A DNA stretch of 15,585 nt from Clostridia bacterium (GTDB lineage: Bacteria; Bacillota; Clostridia; Christensenellales; Aristaeellaceae). Positions within the stretch are counted from its first letter, which is position 1; every line of letters starts with the position of its first letter. Positions 1 to 6,483 of this stretch are shown in pieces. The translations under genes and the position numbers were made by a program. Below the pieces are notes generated by a model. It made no database searches, was not told the DNA's origin, and was given only the letters and a program-made list of their open reading frames with translations. The DNA lies in contig JAFPYA010000293.1 in the NCBI GenBank assembly GCA_017412445.1, forward strand, positions 1-15,585, given 5' to 3'.

Positions 1-158
1 AAAAAAGAAAGTAATGAAGTGTCTTTTTCCTTTACCGGGTTACGGGCATGAGTGCCCCTGCGATCCTTGCTCATTCTGTCGTTCCTCTCTGTGTTAATAA
101 ACCTTGTGATATGATACCACTGTTCAGTCAAAAAATCAATACAAAATTCAGCAGGATT

Positions 159-890
159 TTACAGTATGGGTATGCGGCGGCGGTATTCCTCTATCACAGT
201 CTTGTTCGCGGCGTCGCCGCGGTCCGTGTTGGCGCTTGCAAACACGGGCGGAGTCACGCCCATCTGCACGAGGCGCTGCGCCGTGCAGATGGAAATAAGG
301 TTTACTATCGTGGCGTCGACCACTGTGGAGGTGGGCGCTATTGTCTCGTCAAGGCCGTCTATATTTATGCAGGCATCCCCCACGCAGCCGCCGTTATCAA
401 GCACATAGTCGCAGACCTCAAAGAGCCTTTTGCCCGAGGGATGGCGGGACGTGACCGCCGAGGAATGGTTTATGGAGGTGATGGCGACGGTAATCACGCC
501 CTTTTCCTTTGCTCGCATCGCCGCGTCTATGATAACGGCGTTCCTTCCGGAATTTGAGATAAGGAACAGCACGTCCTTTTCGCATATTGGTCTGGAATCT
601 ATTATTGCACCGCCAAGACCCGGCATGCGCTCGTAGATGCTGCTCTTTGCCGCGCCCTCGTGAAGCATGAGGTCGGTTTCAAATATCGGGTATACGCAGG
701 CGAGCCCGCCCGCGCGGTAGAAGGGCTCCTCGCTTATCATGTGGCTGTGGCCGGTGCCGAAAAAGTACATCAATCCCCCTTCGGCCACCTTTTTGGCGCA
801 AAGCTCCGACACCTCGTCGATTTTTGCATTCTGCGTATCGTTAAGCCTGTCGAGCAGGGCCTTGAGGTTTGAAATATACTGAGTGTTCAT
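159..890 (-). CDS. SIS-domain sugar-phosphate protein (UPF0309-like)
   Basis: A 243-residue cytoplasmic protein of the SIS (sugar isomerase) fold, which binds phosphorylated sugars and isomerises them, cleaves them, or senses them. Visible signatures are the first phosphosugar-binding segment FFGTGHSHMISEE (residues 43-55) and the second, LFLISNSGRNAVIIDAA (108-124), followed by the beta-strand VITVAITS. The length and the GHSHM signature match the single-SIS UPF0309 group rather than the longer MurQ etherases or GlmS. It is the last gene of a four-gene minus-strand cluster; its ATG overlaps the stop of the ceramidase-like gene (ATGA), and it has an SD, AAGGAGAT, at 897-904. Its position behind an amino-sugar kinase suggests that its substrate is the kinase product, an amino-sugar phosphate; this is inference. 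No transmembrane segment or signal peptide is seen. Fold assignment is firm; the exact reaction is unknown. Confidence 0.88.
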   Translation of the reverse strand: MNTQYISNLKALLDRLNDTQNAKIDEVSELCAKKVAEGGLMYFFGTGHSHMISEEPFYRAGGLACVYPIFETDLMLHEGAAKSSIYERMPGLGGAIIDSRPICEKDVLFLISNSGRNAVIIDAAMRAKEKGVITVAITSINHSSAVTSRHPSGKRLFEVCDYVLDNGGCVGDACINIDGLDETIAPTSTVVDATIVNLISICTAQRLVQMGVTPPVFASANTDRGDAANKTVIEEYRRRIPIL

Positions 891-2107
891 TTTTGTATCT
901 CCTTAAGCTTTAGTATAAGCGATTCTGCCTGTTTGAGCACTTGCTCGCGGGCGTCGTGTCTGAAAACCGAGGCTATGTCCTGATAATTGCTGCCCTCGTC
1001 TATCGGGCGACCGCTTGGCAGATAGCCCGCGTAGCCCATCGCGTAGCAGACGAGGTACACCGGCTTTGAAGCCGCGCTTCTCAGTGCCTCCTCCAGCTCT
1101 CTGCCGTCTGCGCTGTTGATTTCAAAGGGCGCAAGCACCAGCGTGAACGCGCCTAAATCTGCGGCTGCGAGCGTTACCTCGCGCACCGTTTGCGTTTTAG
1201 GCGGGCGTCTCAGTACCGCAAGGATCGATTCGCTCTCACGCTTCTGAGCGGCATCGCCTGTAGCTTTAATCACCTGCTCGTGCCATGCGGTAAGGCGCTG
1301 CCTCTGTGCTTCGTCAAACGGCGTGCCGCAGGGCAGCGTAAATAAGGCGCTTGCAAAGCTTATGTGACCGCCAAAGCCATCAAGCGGAGCAAGGCGGGTA
1401 TCCGTTACGGCTTTAGAGAACACGCCGCGCAGGCGCTCAAGCTCGGCAGCGCCCGAGCCCTGGCGCGTGTATCTCGTGGAGAGGTCGCCGCAGGGGCCGT
1501 TCAAAAGCAGCAGGCTTTCATTTTCGCCTATGCCCGCCAGATCCCTTGACAACAGATGATTGATTTCATTCAAAACCGTGCAGTGGCACTCAAAGCGGAT
1601 CAGCTCGCATGAAAAGCCTTCACCTACGAGCCTCAGGCGAAGTATGGGCATATCGTATGTCGCCTTTTCCCTCGGAACGTCCCTGTACGAAGCGATGCCC
1701 CCTGCCGTGCTCCTGCCGAAATACACCTTTATCGGTGCAAGCGAGCTGAGTGCGCCTTGGGCAGCCTCAAGCGCAGCGTGCATTAAAAGCTCTATATAGG
1801 CCTCGTCGCCTTCGCGTCTACCGAACACCGCGCCCGGAGCGGCATGGGTGTGGGTCGCGCAGATGACGGCATGTACGCCGAGCCTTTCATAAATGCAAGC
1901 ACTCAACGCCGTGCAAAATTCGTGCGGCACGCCCAGCAGGTCAAAGCTTATTATGAGGAGCGCGCTTCCGTCGTCGGCCTTGAGTGCCAGCGCGCGCACC
2001 GTTAAATCATCAAGTGTGCCTTCAGAATAACCGTTTCTCAAATCGAAGCCCGCCATGGGGACGGGCGTTTCAGGCGTGATTATCCGCTTGTCAAAGCCCG
2101 CTAACAT
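887..2107 (-). CDS. neutral/alkaline ceramidase-like metal hydrolase, short cytoplasmic form
   Basis: A 406-residue protein resembling the N-terminal catalytic domain of neutral/alkaline (non-lysosomal) ceramidases, zinc amidases that cleave an N-acyl bond. The opening AGFDKRIITPE...PMAGF, the metal-site motif THTHAAPG (His86 and His88), the later HCTVLNEINHLLSRDLAG (His175), and NGPCGDLSTRYTRQG (about 203-217) follow the family order. It has no signal peptide and lacks the C-terminal Ig-like domain of secreted ceramidases, which are usually well over 600 residues, so it should act in the cytoplasm and ceramide is an unlikely substrate. The start is supported by AAAGGGG at 2117-2123. It overlaps the kinase gene upstream by 7 bases and the SIS gene downstream by 4, so translation is probably coupled. 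I infer an amidase or similar role on an N-acylated sugar; the substrate is unknown. Confidence 0.82.
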   Translation of the reverse strand: MLAGFDKRIITPETPVPMAGFDLRNGYSEGTLDDLTVRALALKADDGSALLIISFDLLGVPHEFCTALSACIYERLGVHAVICATHTHAAPGAVFGRREGDEAYIELLMHAALEAAQGALSSLAPIKVYFGRSTAGGIASYRDVPREKATYDMPILRLRLVGEGFSCELIRFECHCTVLNEINHLLSRDLAGIGENESLLLLNGPCGDLSTRYTRQGSGAAELERLRGVFSKAVTDTRLAPLDGFGGHISFASALFTLPCGTPFDEAQRQRLTAWHEQVIKATGDAAQKRESESILAVLRRPPKTQTVREVTLAAADLGAFTLVLAPFEINSADGRELEEALRSAASKPVYLVCYAMGYAGYLPSGRPIDEGSNYQDIASVFRHDAREQVLKQAESLILKLKEIQK

Positions 2108-3054
2108 GCGCTTTTGCCCCTTTCAAGCAGCCTTTCGGCGGCAATTTCGTGCCCCGAAGCCTTAAGTGCAAGTGCGGCGGCGATGACGGCGGGCTTGTGG
2201 CTCGCGCGTCTTATGTCGCATATTCGCGAACAAAGCACCCTCGTCCTTTCGCTCACCAGCTTCAAAAGCGGCGAATTCTCATACATGAGGCCGCCGGTCA
2301 ATATGAGAGGCAGCCTGTCTTCGTGCGCGTCTCTGTCCGTCACGGCCTTTACTAGGGCGACAAGTTCATCCGCCGCGCGGCCCGTAAGCGTCAGCGCGGT
2401 TCTGTTGCCTTCTTCGGCAAGGCGCATCACCTTGCCCGCAAGCGCGGCTATGTCGCTGCGGGTGGAGGATGAGTAAAAGCGGCCAAGCATCCTCAGCTCG
2501 CTCTGGGGCGAAACCGTCCGTATGAACGTTTCGTCCTTTGCAAGCCTGCCGTCGTACATGCGCATGAGGGTTCTGAGCGACTGCATGCCTATGTCATAGC
2601 CAGAACCTTCATCGCCAATGAACTGTCCCCAGCCGCCGGCGCGCACTGTGGTCTTGTCCCTGAACAGATATGCCACGGAGCCTGTACCCGCAATGCAAAC
2701 CACGGCGGGGCTGTCGCCGGCCTCGCCGTACCATATCGGGTACAAATCACCCTCGCATATGAGCTTTTCGGCGTCTACGCAGCTTTCAAAAAAGCTCACG
2801 TACTCTTCGCCGCCGTAGGTGGGTATAGTGGCATTTGAAACGTAGGCGCAGGAGAGCTTATCCTTTTCAAGCCCAGCACTTGCAAATGCGTTCATAAGCG
2901 CGTCGCTCATAGAGCGCCTCGCCGTGTCCTCGCCGCAGTATCTGAAGTTTGACGCGCCGCCTGAGCCCTCGCCGAGGATTAAGCCGCTTTCGTCGCAAAG
3001 CACGCAGGCGGTCTTGCTGCCGCCGCCGTCAAAGCCCGCAAATAAACCGCTCAT
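2101..3054 (-). CDS. BadF/BadG-family N-acetylglucosamine-type sugar kinase
   Basis: A 317-residue ASKHA-fold kinase of the BadF/BadG/BcrA/BcrD family that includes N-acetylglucosamine kinases and the clostridial MurNAc/GlcNAc kinase MurK. The phosphate-1 loop GFDGGGSKT is at residues 7-15, GGASNFRYCG at 31-40, a candidate catalytic Asp lies in the segment around GDLYP (Asp102), the phosphate-2 loop AGTGS is at 121-125, and GWGQFIGDEGSG is at 140-151. The length is normal for a single-domain sugar kinase and unlike the iron-sulphur activators of dehydratases in the same superfamily, whose Fe-S cysteines are absent. The start overlaps the preceding C45 gene by ATGA, and no clear SD lies upstream, which argues for translational coupling. 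Expected reaction: ATP-dependent 6-phosphorylation of GlcNAc, MurNAc or a related amino sugar in the cytoplasm. Sugar specificity cannot be read from the sequence. Confidence 0.88.
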   Translation of the reverse strand: MSGLFAGFDGGGSKTACVLCDESGLILGEGSGGASNFRYCGEDTARRSMSDALMNAFASAGLEKDKLSCAYVSNATIPTYGGEEYVSFFESCVDAEKLICEGDLYPIWYGEAGDSPAVVCIAGTGSVAYLFRDKTTVRAGGWGQFIGDEGSGYDIGMQSLRTLMRMYDGRLAKDETFIRTVSPQSELRMLGRFYSSSTRSDIAALAGKVMRLAEEGNRTALTLTGRAADELVALVKAVTDRDAHEDRLPLILTGGLMYENSPLLKLVSERTRVLCSRICDIRRASHKPAVIAAALALKASGHEIAAERLLERGKSAC

Positions 3055-4154
3055 TTTGCAGCAGTCGTGTCGGGTAAAATGGACAGCGGCACGAAGGGCG
3101 ACTGGCAGGGATTGCCGAAGGCGAAGCGCACCTCGCCCGTGGTCAGGTCTGTCAGAAAGGCCTGATTGGTCGCGCCCGCGTACGGCATATCCTCGGGTGC
3201 CGTTCCGGGATCTGGATGGGCGCAGATGGAGCTGGGCCAGCCCGCATGATCCCTGAAGTAAATTTCAAAATCGTCAAGCGTCAGCTCCCGCTTGCTGCGC
3301 ATAAGGTAATTCAGGCGCTGATTTCTTATATAAGTGCTGCCACTGCTCGCGGGATGCGTCACGCTGAACTTTGGGCCCTTGAAGTGGTTCGTGTGTACGA
3401 GTATGCCGTCCTGAGGCTCCAATATCTCCACGCCCTCGGGGTCGAGCTCTATAGAGAAGCTCAGGCCGTCCCTGTGGGTGAGCATGAGGTTTGCCGAAAA
3501 TGGTATGGGCTTTTCGGTTATGGCCTTAAAGGCTTCGCTCAGCGTGTCCGCCTCGAGCGCGCGGCGCATTCTGACGTGCAGCGGCACGCCCACGTCTGCG
3601 TTTTTGGTCGAGAGAGCGTTTATGGTGAGGCTCATGCCCGCGCTCGACACGCCCTTGCCGCCTATCATGCCGCCCTCTATCATCATGAGTATATCGGGCT
3701 GCCTGCCCTCGGCGGGCACGCGTGCGATGATGCTCGCGTCGCGCTGTGCTATGGTGAAATCCCAGCTTTGGCCTGCAAGCACGTGGCCGTCCCTCGTCGC
3801 GGGCGCAAGGGCGCTGAAGGCCGTGCATTCGTCTGCCTCTTCAAACCTTTTGTCCTTAAGGCCGCTGTAGAGTATTTCGCTTCTTAAATTTATGGCCAGA
3901 ATGTCGTTTAGCTCAAGCCCCGCGCCGTCGGCGATGCCCTTCATTTCATCTATGTATTTTTTGTATTCGCCTGTGAACACGTTCTGAAAACGGGCTGCAA
4001 GCTTTTTGGCCATGTCCCAGCTCAGCCCCCTCTGGGTCGAATACCTGTGCTTATAGGTTTCGAGCGAGCGCAGCACCTGATTTTTGCAGCATTTGCCGTG
4101 TATAAGGCCCTTGTTGTAGGCGTCGCCCTCCAGTATAATCTGAGGCAGCAGCAT
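3051..4154 (-). CDS. C45-family autoproteolytic acyltransferase/amidohydrolase
   Basis: A 367-residue Ntn-hydrolase of the C45 (isopenicillin-N acyltransferase / acyl-CoA:6-APA acyltransferase-like) family. These are made as proenzymes that cleave themselves before a Cys, which becomes the N-terminal nucleophile for amide hydrolysis or acyl transfer. The N-terminal EGDAYNKGLIHG (9-20) is the typical family opening. The nucleophile is Cys110 in EADECTAFSALAP, followed by RDGHVLAGQSWDF (121-133) and the glycine-rich GGMIGGKGVSSAGM segment. The residue before the nucleophile is Glu, where Gly is common in characterised members. There is no signal peptide, so it is likely cytoplasmic. The start is supported by AAAGGAG ending at 4162, about 7 bases before the ATG. 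It is the first gene of the four-gene cluster and lies 59 bases behind murA; I find no good promoter in that gap, so it may rely partly on read-through. Substrate unknown; an N-acyl amino sugar or muropeptide-like amide is one possibility. Confidence 0.87.
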   Translation of the reverse strand: MLLPQIILEGDAYNKGLIHGKCCKNQVLRSLETYKHRYSTQRGLSWDMAKKLAARFQNVFTGEYKKYIDEMKGIADGAGLELNDILAINLRSEILYSGLKDKRFEEADECTAFSALAPATRDGHVLAGQSWDFTIAQRDASIIARVPAEGRQPDILMMIEGGMIGGKGVSSAGMSLTINALSTKNADVGVPLHVRMRRALEADTLSEAFKAITEKPIPFSANLMLTHRDGLSFSIELDPEGVEILEPQDGILVHTNHFKGPKFSVTHPASSGSTYIRNQRLNYLMRSKRELTLDDFEIYFRDHAGWPSSICAHPDPGTAPEDMPYAGATNQAFLTDLTTGEVRFAFGNPCQSPFVPLSILPDTTAAK

Positions 4155-4192
4155 ATATGTACTCCTTTTAATTTTATGACTGTAAGCAAGCT

Positions 4193-4212
4193 AAAAGACC
4201 CCAACGGGGTCT
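4193..4212 (-). terminator. short hairpin directly after murA, weak intrinsic terminator
   Basis: A seven-base-pair GC-rich stem, AGACCCC (4196-4202) with GGGGTCT (4206-4212) and a three-base loop, starts one base past the murA stop. Read on the minus strand it is followed by only TTT before A and G, so termination should be partial at best. It could let some murA transcripts continue into the C45-kinase-hydrolase-SIS genes while attenuating them. Confidence 0.5.
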
Positions 4213-4213
4213 C

Positions 4214-5467
4214 TTAAACGTATTCAACCTCGCCGCCCAGTGAGCGCAGCTTTTCGTCTATGTGCTCGTAGCCGCGAAGTATGTATTGTATTCCGCCGAT
4301 GTTGCTTACGCCGTCGGCCATCAGCGCCGCCACTATCATCGCCGCGCCCGCCCTCAAATCCGTCGCGGTGACGTTTGCGGGGTGCAGCTTTTCTACGCCC
4401 GACACTATGGCGGTGCTTTCCAGTACCTTTATTTCCGCGCCCATGCGGCGAAGCTCGTCCACGTAGCGGAAGCGGCTCTCGAAAATGGTCTCGGTCACAT
4501 AGCTCGTGCCCCAGGCCGTGGTCAGCATGGCGGTCAAAGGCTGCTGAAGATCTGTTGGAAAGCCGGGATAGACCTGCGTTTTGAGGGAGATCGGCCTCAG
4601 CGTGCCGCTCGCGCGCACGCGGATTATGTCGTCCTCGTCGGTCACATACACACCCATTTCAAGGAGCTTTGCGGTGAGCGATTCCATGTGAGTGGGGATG
4701 GTGCCGTGCAGCGTCACGTCACCGCGCGAGGCGGCGGCGGCTATCATCAGCGTGCCGGTTTCGATCTGGTCGGGTATCACGGCGTAATTTGAGCCGTGCA
4801 GGGGATGTCCGCCGTCTATGCGGATAATGTCCGTGCCCGCGCCCTTGACCCTTGCGCCCATGGACGAAAGGAAGTTTGCGGTATCGACGATGTGCGGCTC
4901 CTTCGCCGCGTTATGAATAACGGTTCTGCCCGGGGCGTGCACCGCAGCCAGCATAGTGTTTATAGTGGCGCCCACAGAAGGCATCGCCAAAAACACCTCG
5001 TTGCCGCCGTAATTGTCGCCGCGCACCGCATTTATAATGCCGCCGTCGGTATCGACTCTGGCGCCCAGGGACGTAAGCCCCTTGATGGTCTGGTCTATGG
5101 GACGGTTGCCTATGTCGCAGCCGCCGGGCAGGGGCACGTGGGCGCTGCCAAGCCTGCCCATCAGCGTGGGCACGAGGTAGTAGCTCGCCCTCATCCGGCC
5201 CACGAGCTCCTGCGGCAGCTCGTTTTTGTTTATGCCGCGGGGATCTATACGCATCACGCCCTTGGCAAACTCTACGTCGGCGCCCAAAAAGCTGAGTATG
5301 TCCCTGTAGCAGTATACGTCGTCTATGTCGGGCAAATTCTCTATAGTGCAGGGCGAATCCGCCAAAATGGCAGCGGGAATAATGGCTACCGCAGCGTTTT
5401 TACTGCCGCTTACGCTCACATGACCGTTCAGAGGCCTGCCGCCCCTTATGCGCAAATAGTCGCTCAT
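4214..5467 (-). CDS. murA: UDP-N-acetylglucosamine 1-carboxyvinyltransferase (MurA)
   Basis: First committed enzyme of peptidoglycan synthesis: it transfers enolpyruvate from phosphoenolpyruvate to UDP-GlcNAc in the cytoplasm. The 417-residue length is normal. Visible catalytic residues are Lys23-Asn24 in SGSKNA, the loop Cys117 in LPGGCDIGNRPID (the residue alkylated by fosfomycin in most bacteria; here Cys rather than the resistant Asp form), and Asp306 in YPGFPTDLQQP, the equivalent of the E. coli general base Asp305. The start has GGAGAG at 5474-5479, six bases away. It has its own sigma-A promoter and a hairpin right after the stop. Many Bacillota carry two paralogues (murA/murZ); which one this is cannot be decided here. 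Its position before an amino-sugar salvage-like cluster may be functional or chance. Confidence 0.97.
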   Translation of the reverse strand: MSDYLRIRGGRPLNGHVSVSGSKNAAVAIIPAAILADSPCTIENLPDIDDVYCYRDILSFLGADVEFAKGVMRIDPRGINKNELPQELVGRMRASYYLVPTLMGRLGSAHVPLPGGCDIGNRPIDQTIKGLTSLGARVDTDGGIINAVRGDNYGGNEVFLAMPSVGATINTMLAAVHAPGRTVIHNAAKEPHIVDTANFLSSMGARVKGAGTDIIRIDGGHPLHGSNYAVIPDQIETGTLMIAAAASRGDVTLHGTIPTHMESLTAKLLEMGVYVTDEDDIIRVRASGTLRPISLKTQVYPGFPTDLQQPLTAMLTTAWGTSYVTETIFESRFRYVDELRRMGAEIKVLESTAIVSGVEKLHPANVTATDLRAGAAMIVAALMADGVSNIGGIQYILRGYEHIDEKLRSLGGEVEYV

Positions 5468-5517
5468 CGAGCACTCTCCATGGTTTAAAATATATAAATG
5501 CAGAAATATCTGTTTAT

Positions 5518-5545
5518 ATTATACTCTTTTTTTGCCGGCTTGCAA
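5518..5545 (-). promoter_or_regulatory. sigma-A promoter of murA
   Basis: On the minus strand, TTGCAA (5545-5540) is followed by a 16-base spacer and a perfect TATAAT (5523-5518). This gives a leader of roughly 45 bases before the murA ATG at 5467. Confidence 0.78.
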
Positions 5546-5647
5546 GTTATTTATCGGGTTTGTTTGTGTATAATGAGGTTATTTGTTTGGTGAAACAATA
5601 AAACCGACCTCAAAAAATCAATTATTCATACATTTGTAACATTTATA

Positions 5648-5656
5648 TGCTAAAAT
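5648..5656 (+). promoter_or_regulatory. candidate extended -10 promoter for the zinc-finger gene
   Basis: TGC followed directly by TAAAAT (5651-5656) fits an extended -10 element with no good -35, about 30 bases before the GTG start. A second possible -10, a perfect TATAAT at 5569-5574, lies further upstream but also lacks a convincing -35. If that one is used, the transcript would carry an imperfect hairpin (GAGGT 5575-5579 with ACCTC 5607-5611, and TTGTTT 5583-5588 with AAACAA 5593-5598). Confidence 0.4.
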
Positions 5657-5673
5657 AATTTCAACTTTGTTCG

Positions 5674-5686
5674 GGGAGGCCCTCCC
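5674..5686 (+). promoter_or_regulatory. hairpin covering the SD of the GTG-started gene
   Basis: GGGAG (5674-5678), GCC, CTCCC (5682-5686) is a self-complementary stretch that takes in most of the Shine-Dalgarno sequence and ends one base before the GTG. Folded, it would hide the ribosome-binding site and may limit translation. The stem is only five base pairs but all except one are G-C. Confidence 0.4.
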
Positions 5687-6391
5687 GTGATAATTGATCT
5701 GTCAAGTCCCATAGAATTGCGCGGTTACGAGATACTGCACGACGATAACGGCACAGCGCGCGCATACATAGACCTGTTCAACGTGGAAAGGAAAACCGTG
5801 ACCGGCTACAGCGGCACGGCGCGCTGGATGCGCGACGGCTTTGGCGAGGGCGCAAACGAATACATATCCGTGGACAAAATGTCTATCCCCGGCGGCGGCG
5901 AATTCAGGCTGACGCTCTCCTCCTCCGCCGTGAGATACGCCGACAGGCTCGAAATCTATTTCAGCTCCGTCACCTTTGAGGACGGCAGCGTCTGGACGCC
6001 CGTAGACGGTGAATTGGTGGACGTGGGCGAAAGCGTGCCGCTTGAGGGCAGCGAATTGGACATGCTCAGGCAGCTTGCGGGCGAGGATGCCGTGATGTAC
6101 CCCGAGACTCAGGACAACTTCTGGCGCTGCGTGTGCGGACGTATAAATCCCCTGACGGAGCACGAGTGCGCAAGGTGCAAGCGGGAAATGAACTACGTCC
6201 TAAGCGAGCTCAACCGCAAGGCCGTTAAGCTTCCCACCCGTGAAAGGAACCGGCGCGCAAGGCGCAGGGCCGCTTTTTACGCCGCCGCAGGCAAAAAGCC
6301 CGATGACAATACGGGCATATATATGGCGCTTATGGCCGTAGCCACCGCGGCGTTCCTTCTGGCATGCGTTATAATAGTGTGGCTCAAGTAA
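5687..6391 (+). CDS. tail-anchored protein with RanBP2-like zinc finger, unknown function
   Basis: I do not recognise a named family. The 234-residue product has three visible parts. Residues 1 to about 125 form a beta-rich soluble domain (alternating strands such as RAYIDLFNVERKTVTGYSG and RLEIYFSSVTF) that looks like a compact beta-sandwich. Residues 146-164 form a small zinc-binding knuckle, W146-x-C148-x-C150-x3-N154-x6-C161-x2-C164, close to the RanBP2-type pattern W-x-C-x(2-4)-C-x3-N-x6-C-x2-C. A strongly basic stretch follows (about 183-194), and one hydrophobic helix at 211-233 ends the protein, so it is probably tail-anchored with the soluble part in the cytoplasm. The start is GTG, preceded by GGGGAGG (5673-5679) seven bases upstream. 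The nearest genes are divergent murA and rhaA with its own promoter, so it appears monocistronic. No terminator is seen after it. Confidence 0.8.
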   Translation: MIIDLSSPIELRGYEILHDDNGTARAYIDLFNVERKTVTGYSGTARWMRDGFGEGANEYISVDKMSIPGGGEFRLTLSSSAVRYADRLEIYFSSVTFEDGSVWTPVDGELVDVGESVPLEGSELDMLRQLAGEDAVMYPETQDNFWRCVCGRINPLTEHECARCKREMNYVLSELNRKAVKLPTRERNRRARRRAAFYAAAGKKPDDNTGIYMALMAVATAAFLLACVIIVWLK

Positions 6392-6422
6392 TGCGCGGCA
6401 GGTAAAAAATTCCATATCGGTA

Positions 6423-6451
6423 TTTACAAGACAAATCAAAAGTTGTACAAT
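6423..6451 (+). promoter_or_regulatory. sigma-A promoter of rhaA
   Basis: TTTACA (6423-6428), a 17-base spacer and TACAAT (6446-6451). Transcription would begin near 6458, which places the ATG at 6454 outside the message and supports the rhaA start at 6484. I see no clear operator or cre site. Confidence 0.65.
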
Positions 6452-6483
6452 AAATGTATCAAGATTTATTTTGGAGGTATTCT

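Noticed and set aside
44..57. GGGCA-TGAG-TGCCC hairpin downstream of the SIS gene
   Set aside because: Five-pair stem without a U-tract on either strand; too weak to call a terminator.
48..557. A 169-codon plus-strand frame at the left edge
   Set aside because: Mostly antisense to the SIS gene, low-complexity composition, and no SD before its ATG.
6443..6462. Imperfect palindrome near the rhaA start of transcription, considered as an operator
   Set aside because: The two halves match at only a few positions; not enough to claim a regulator site.
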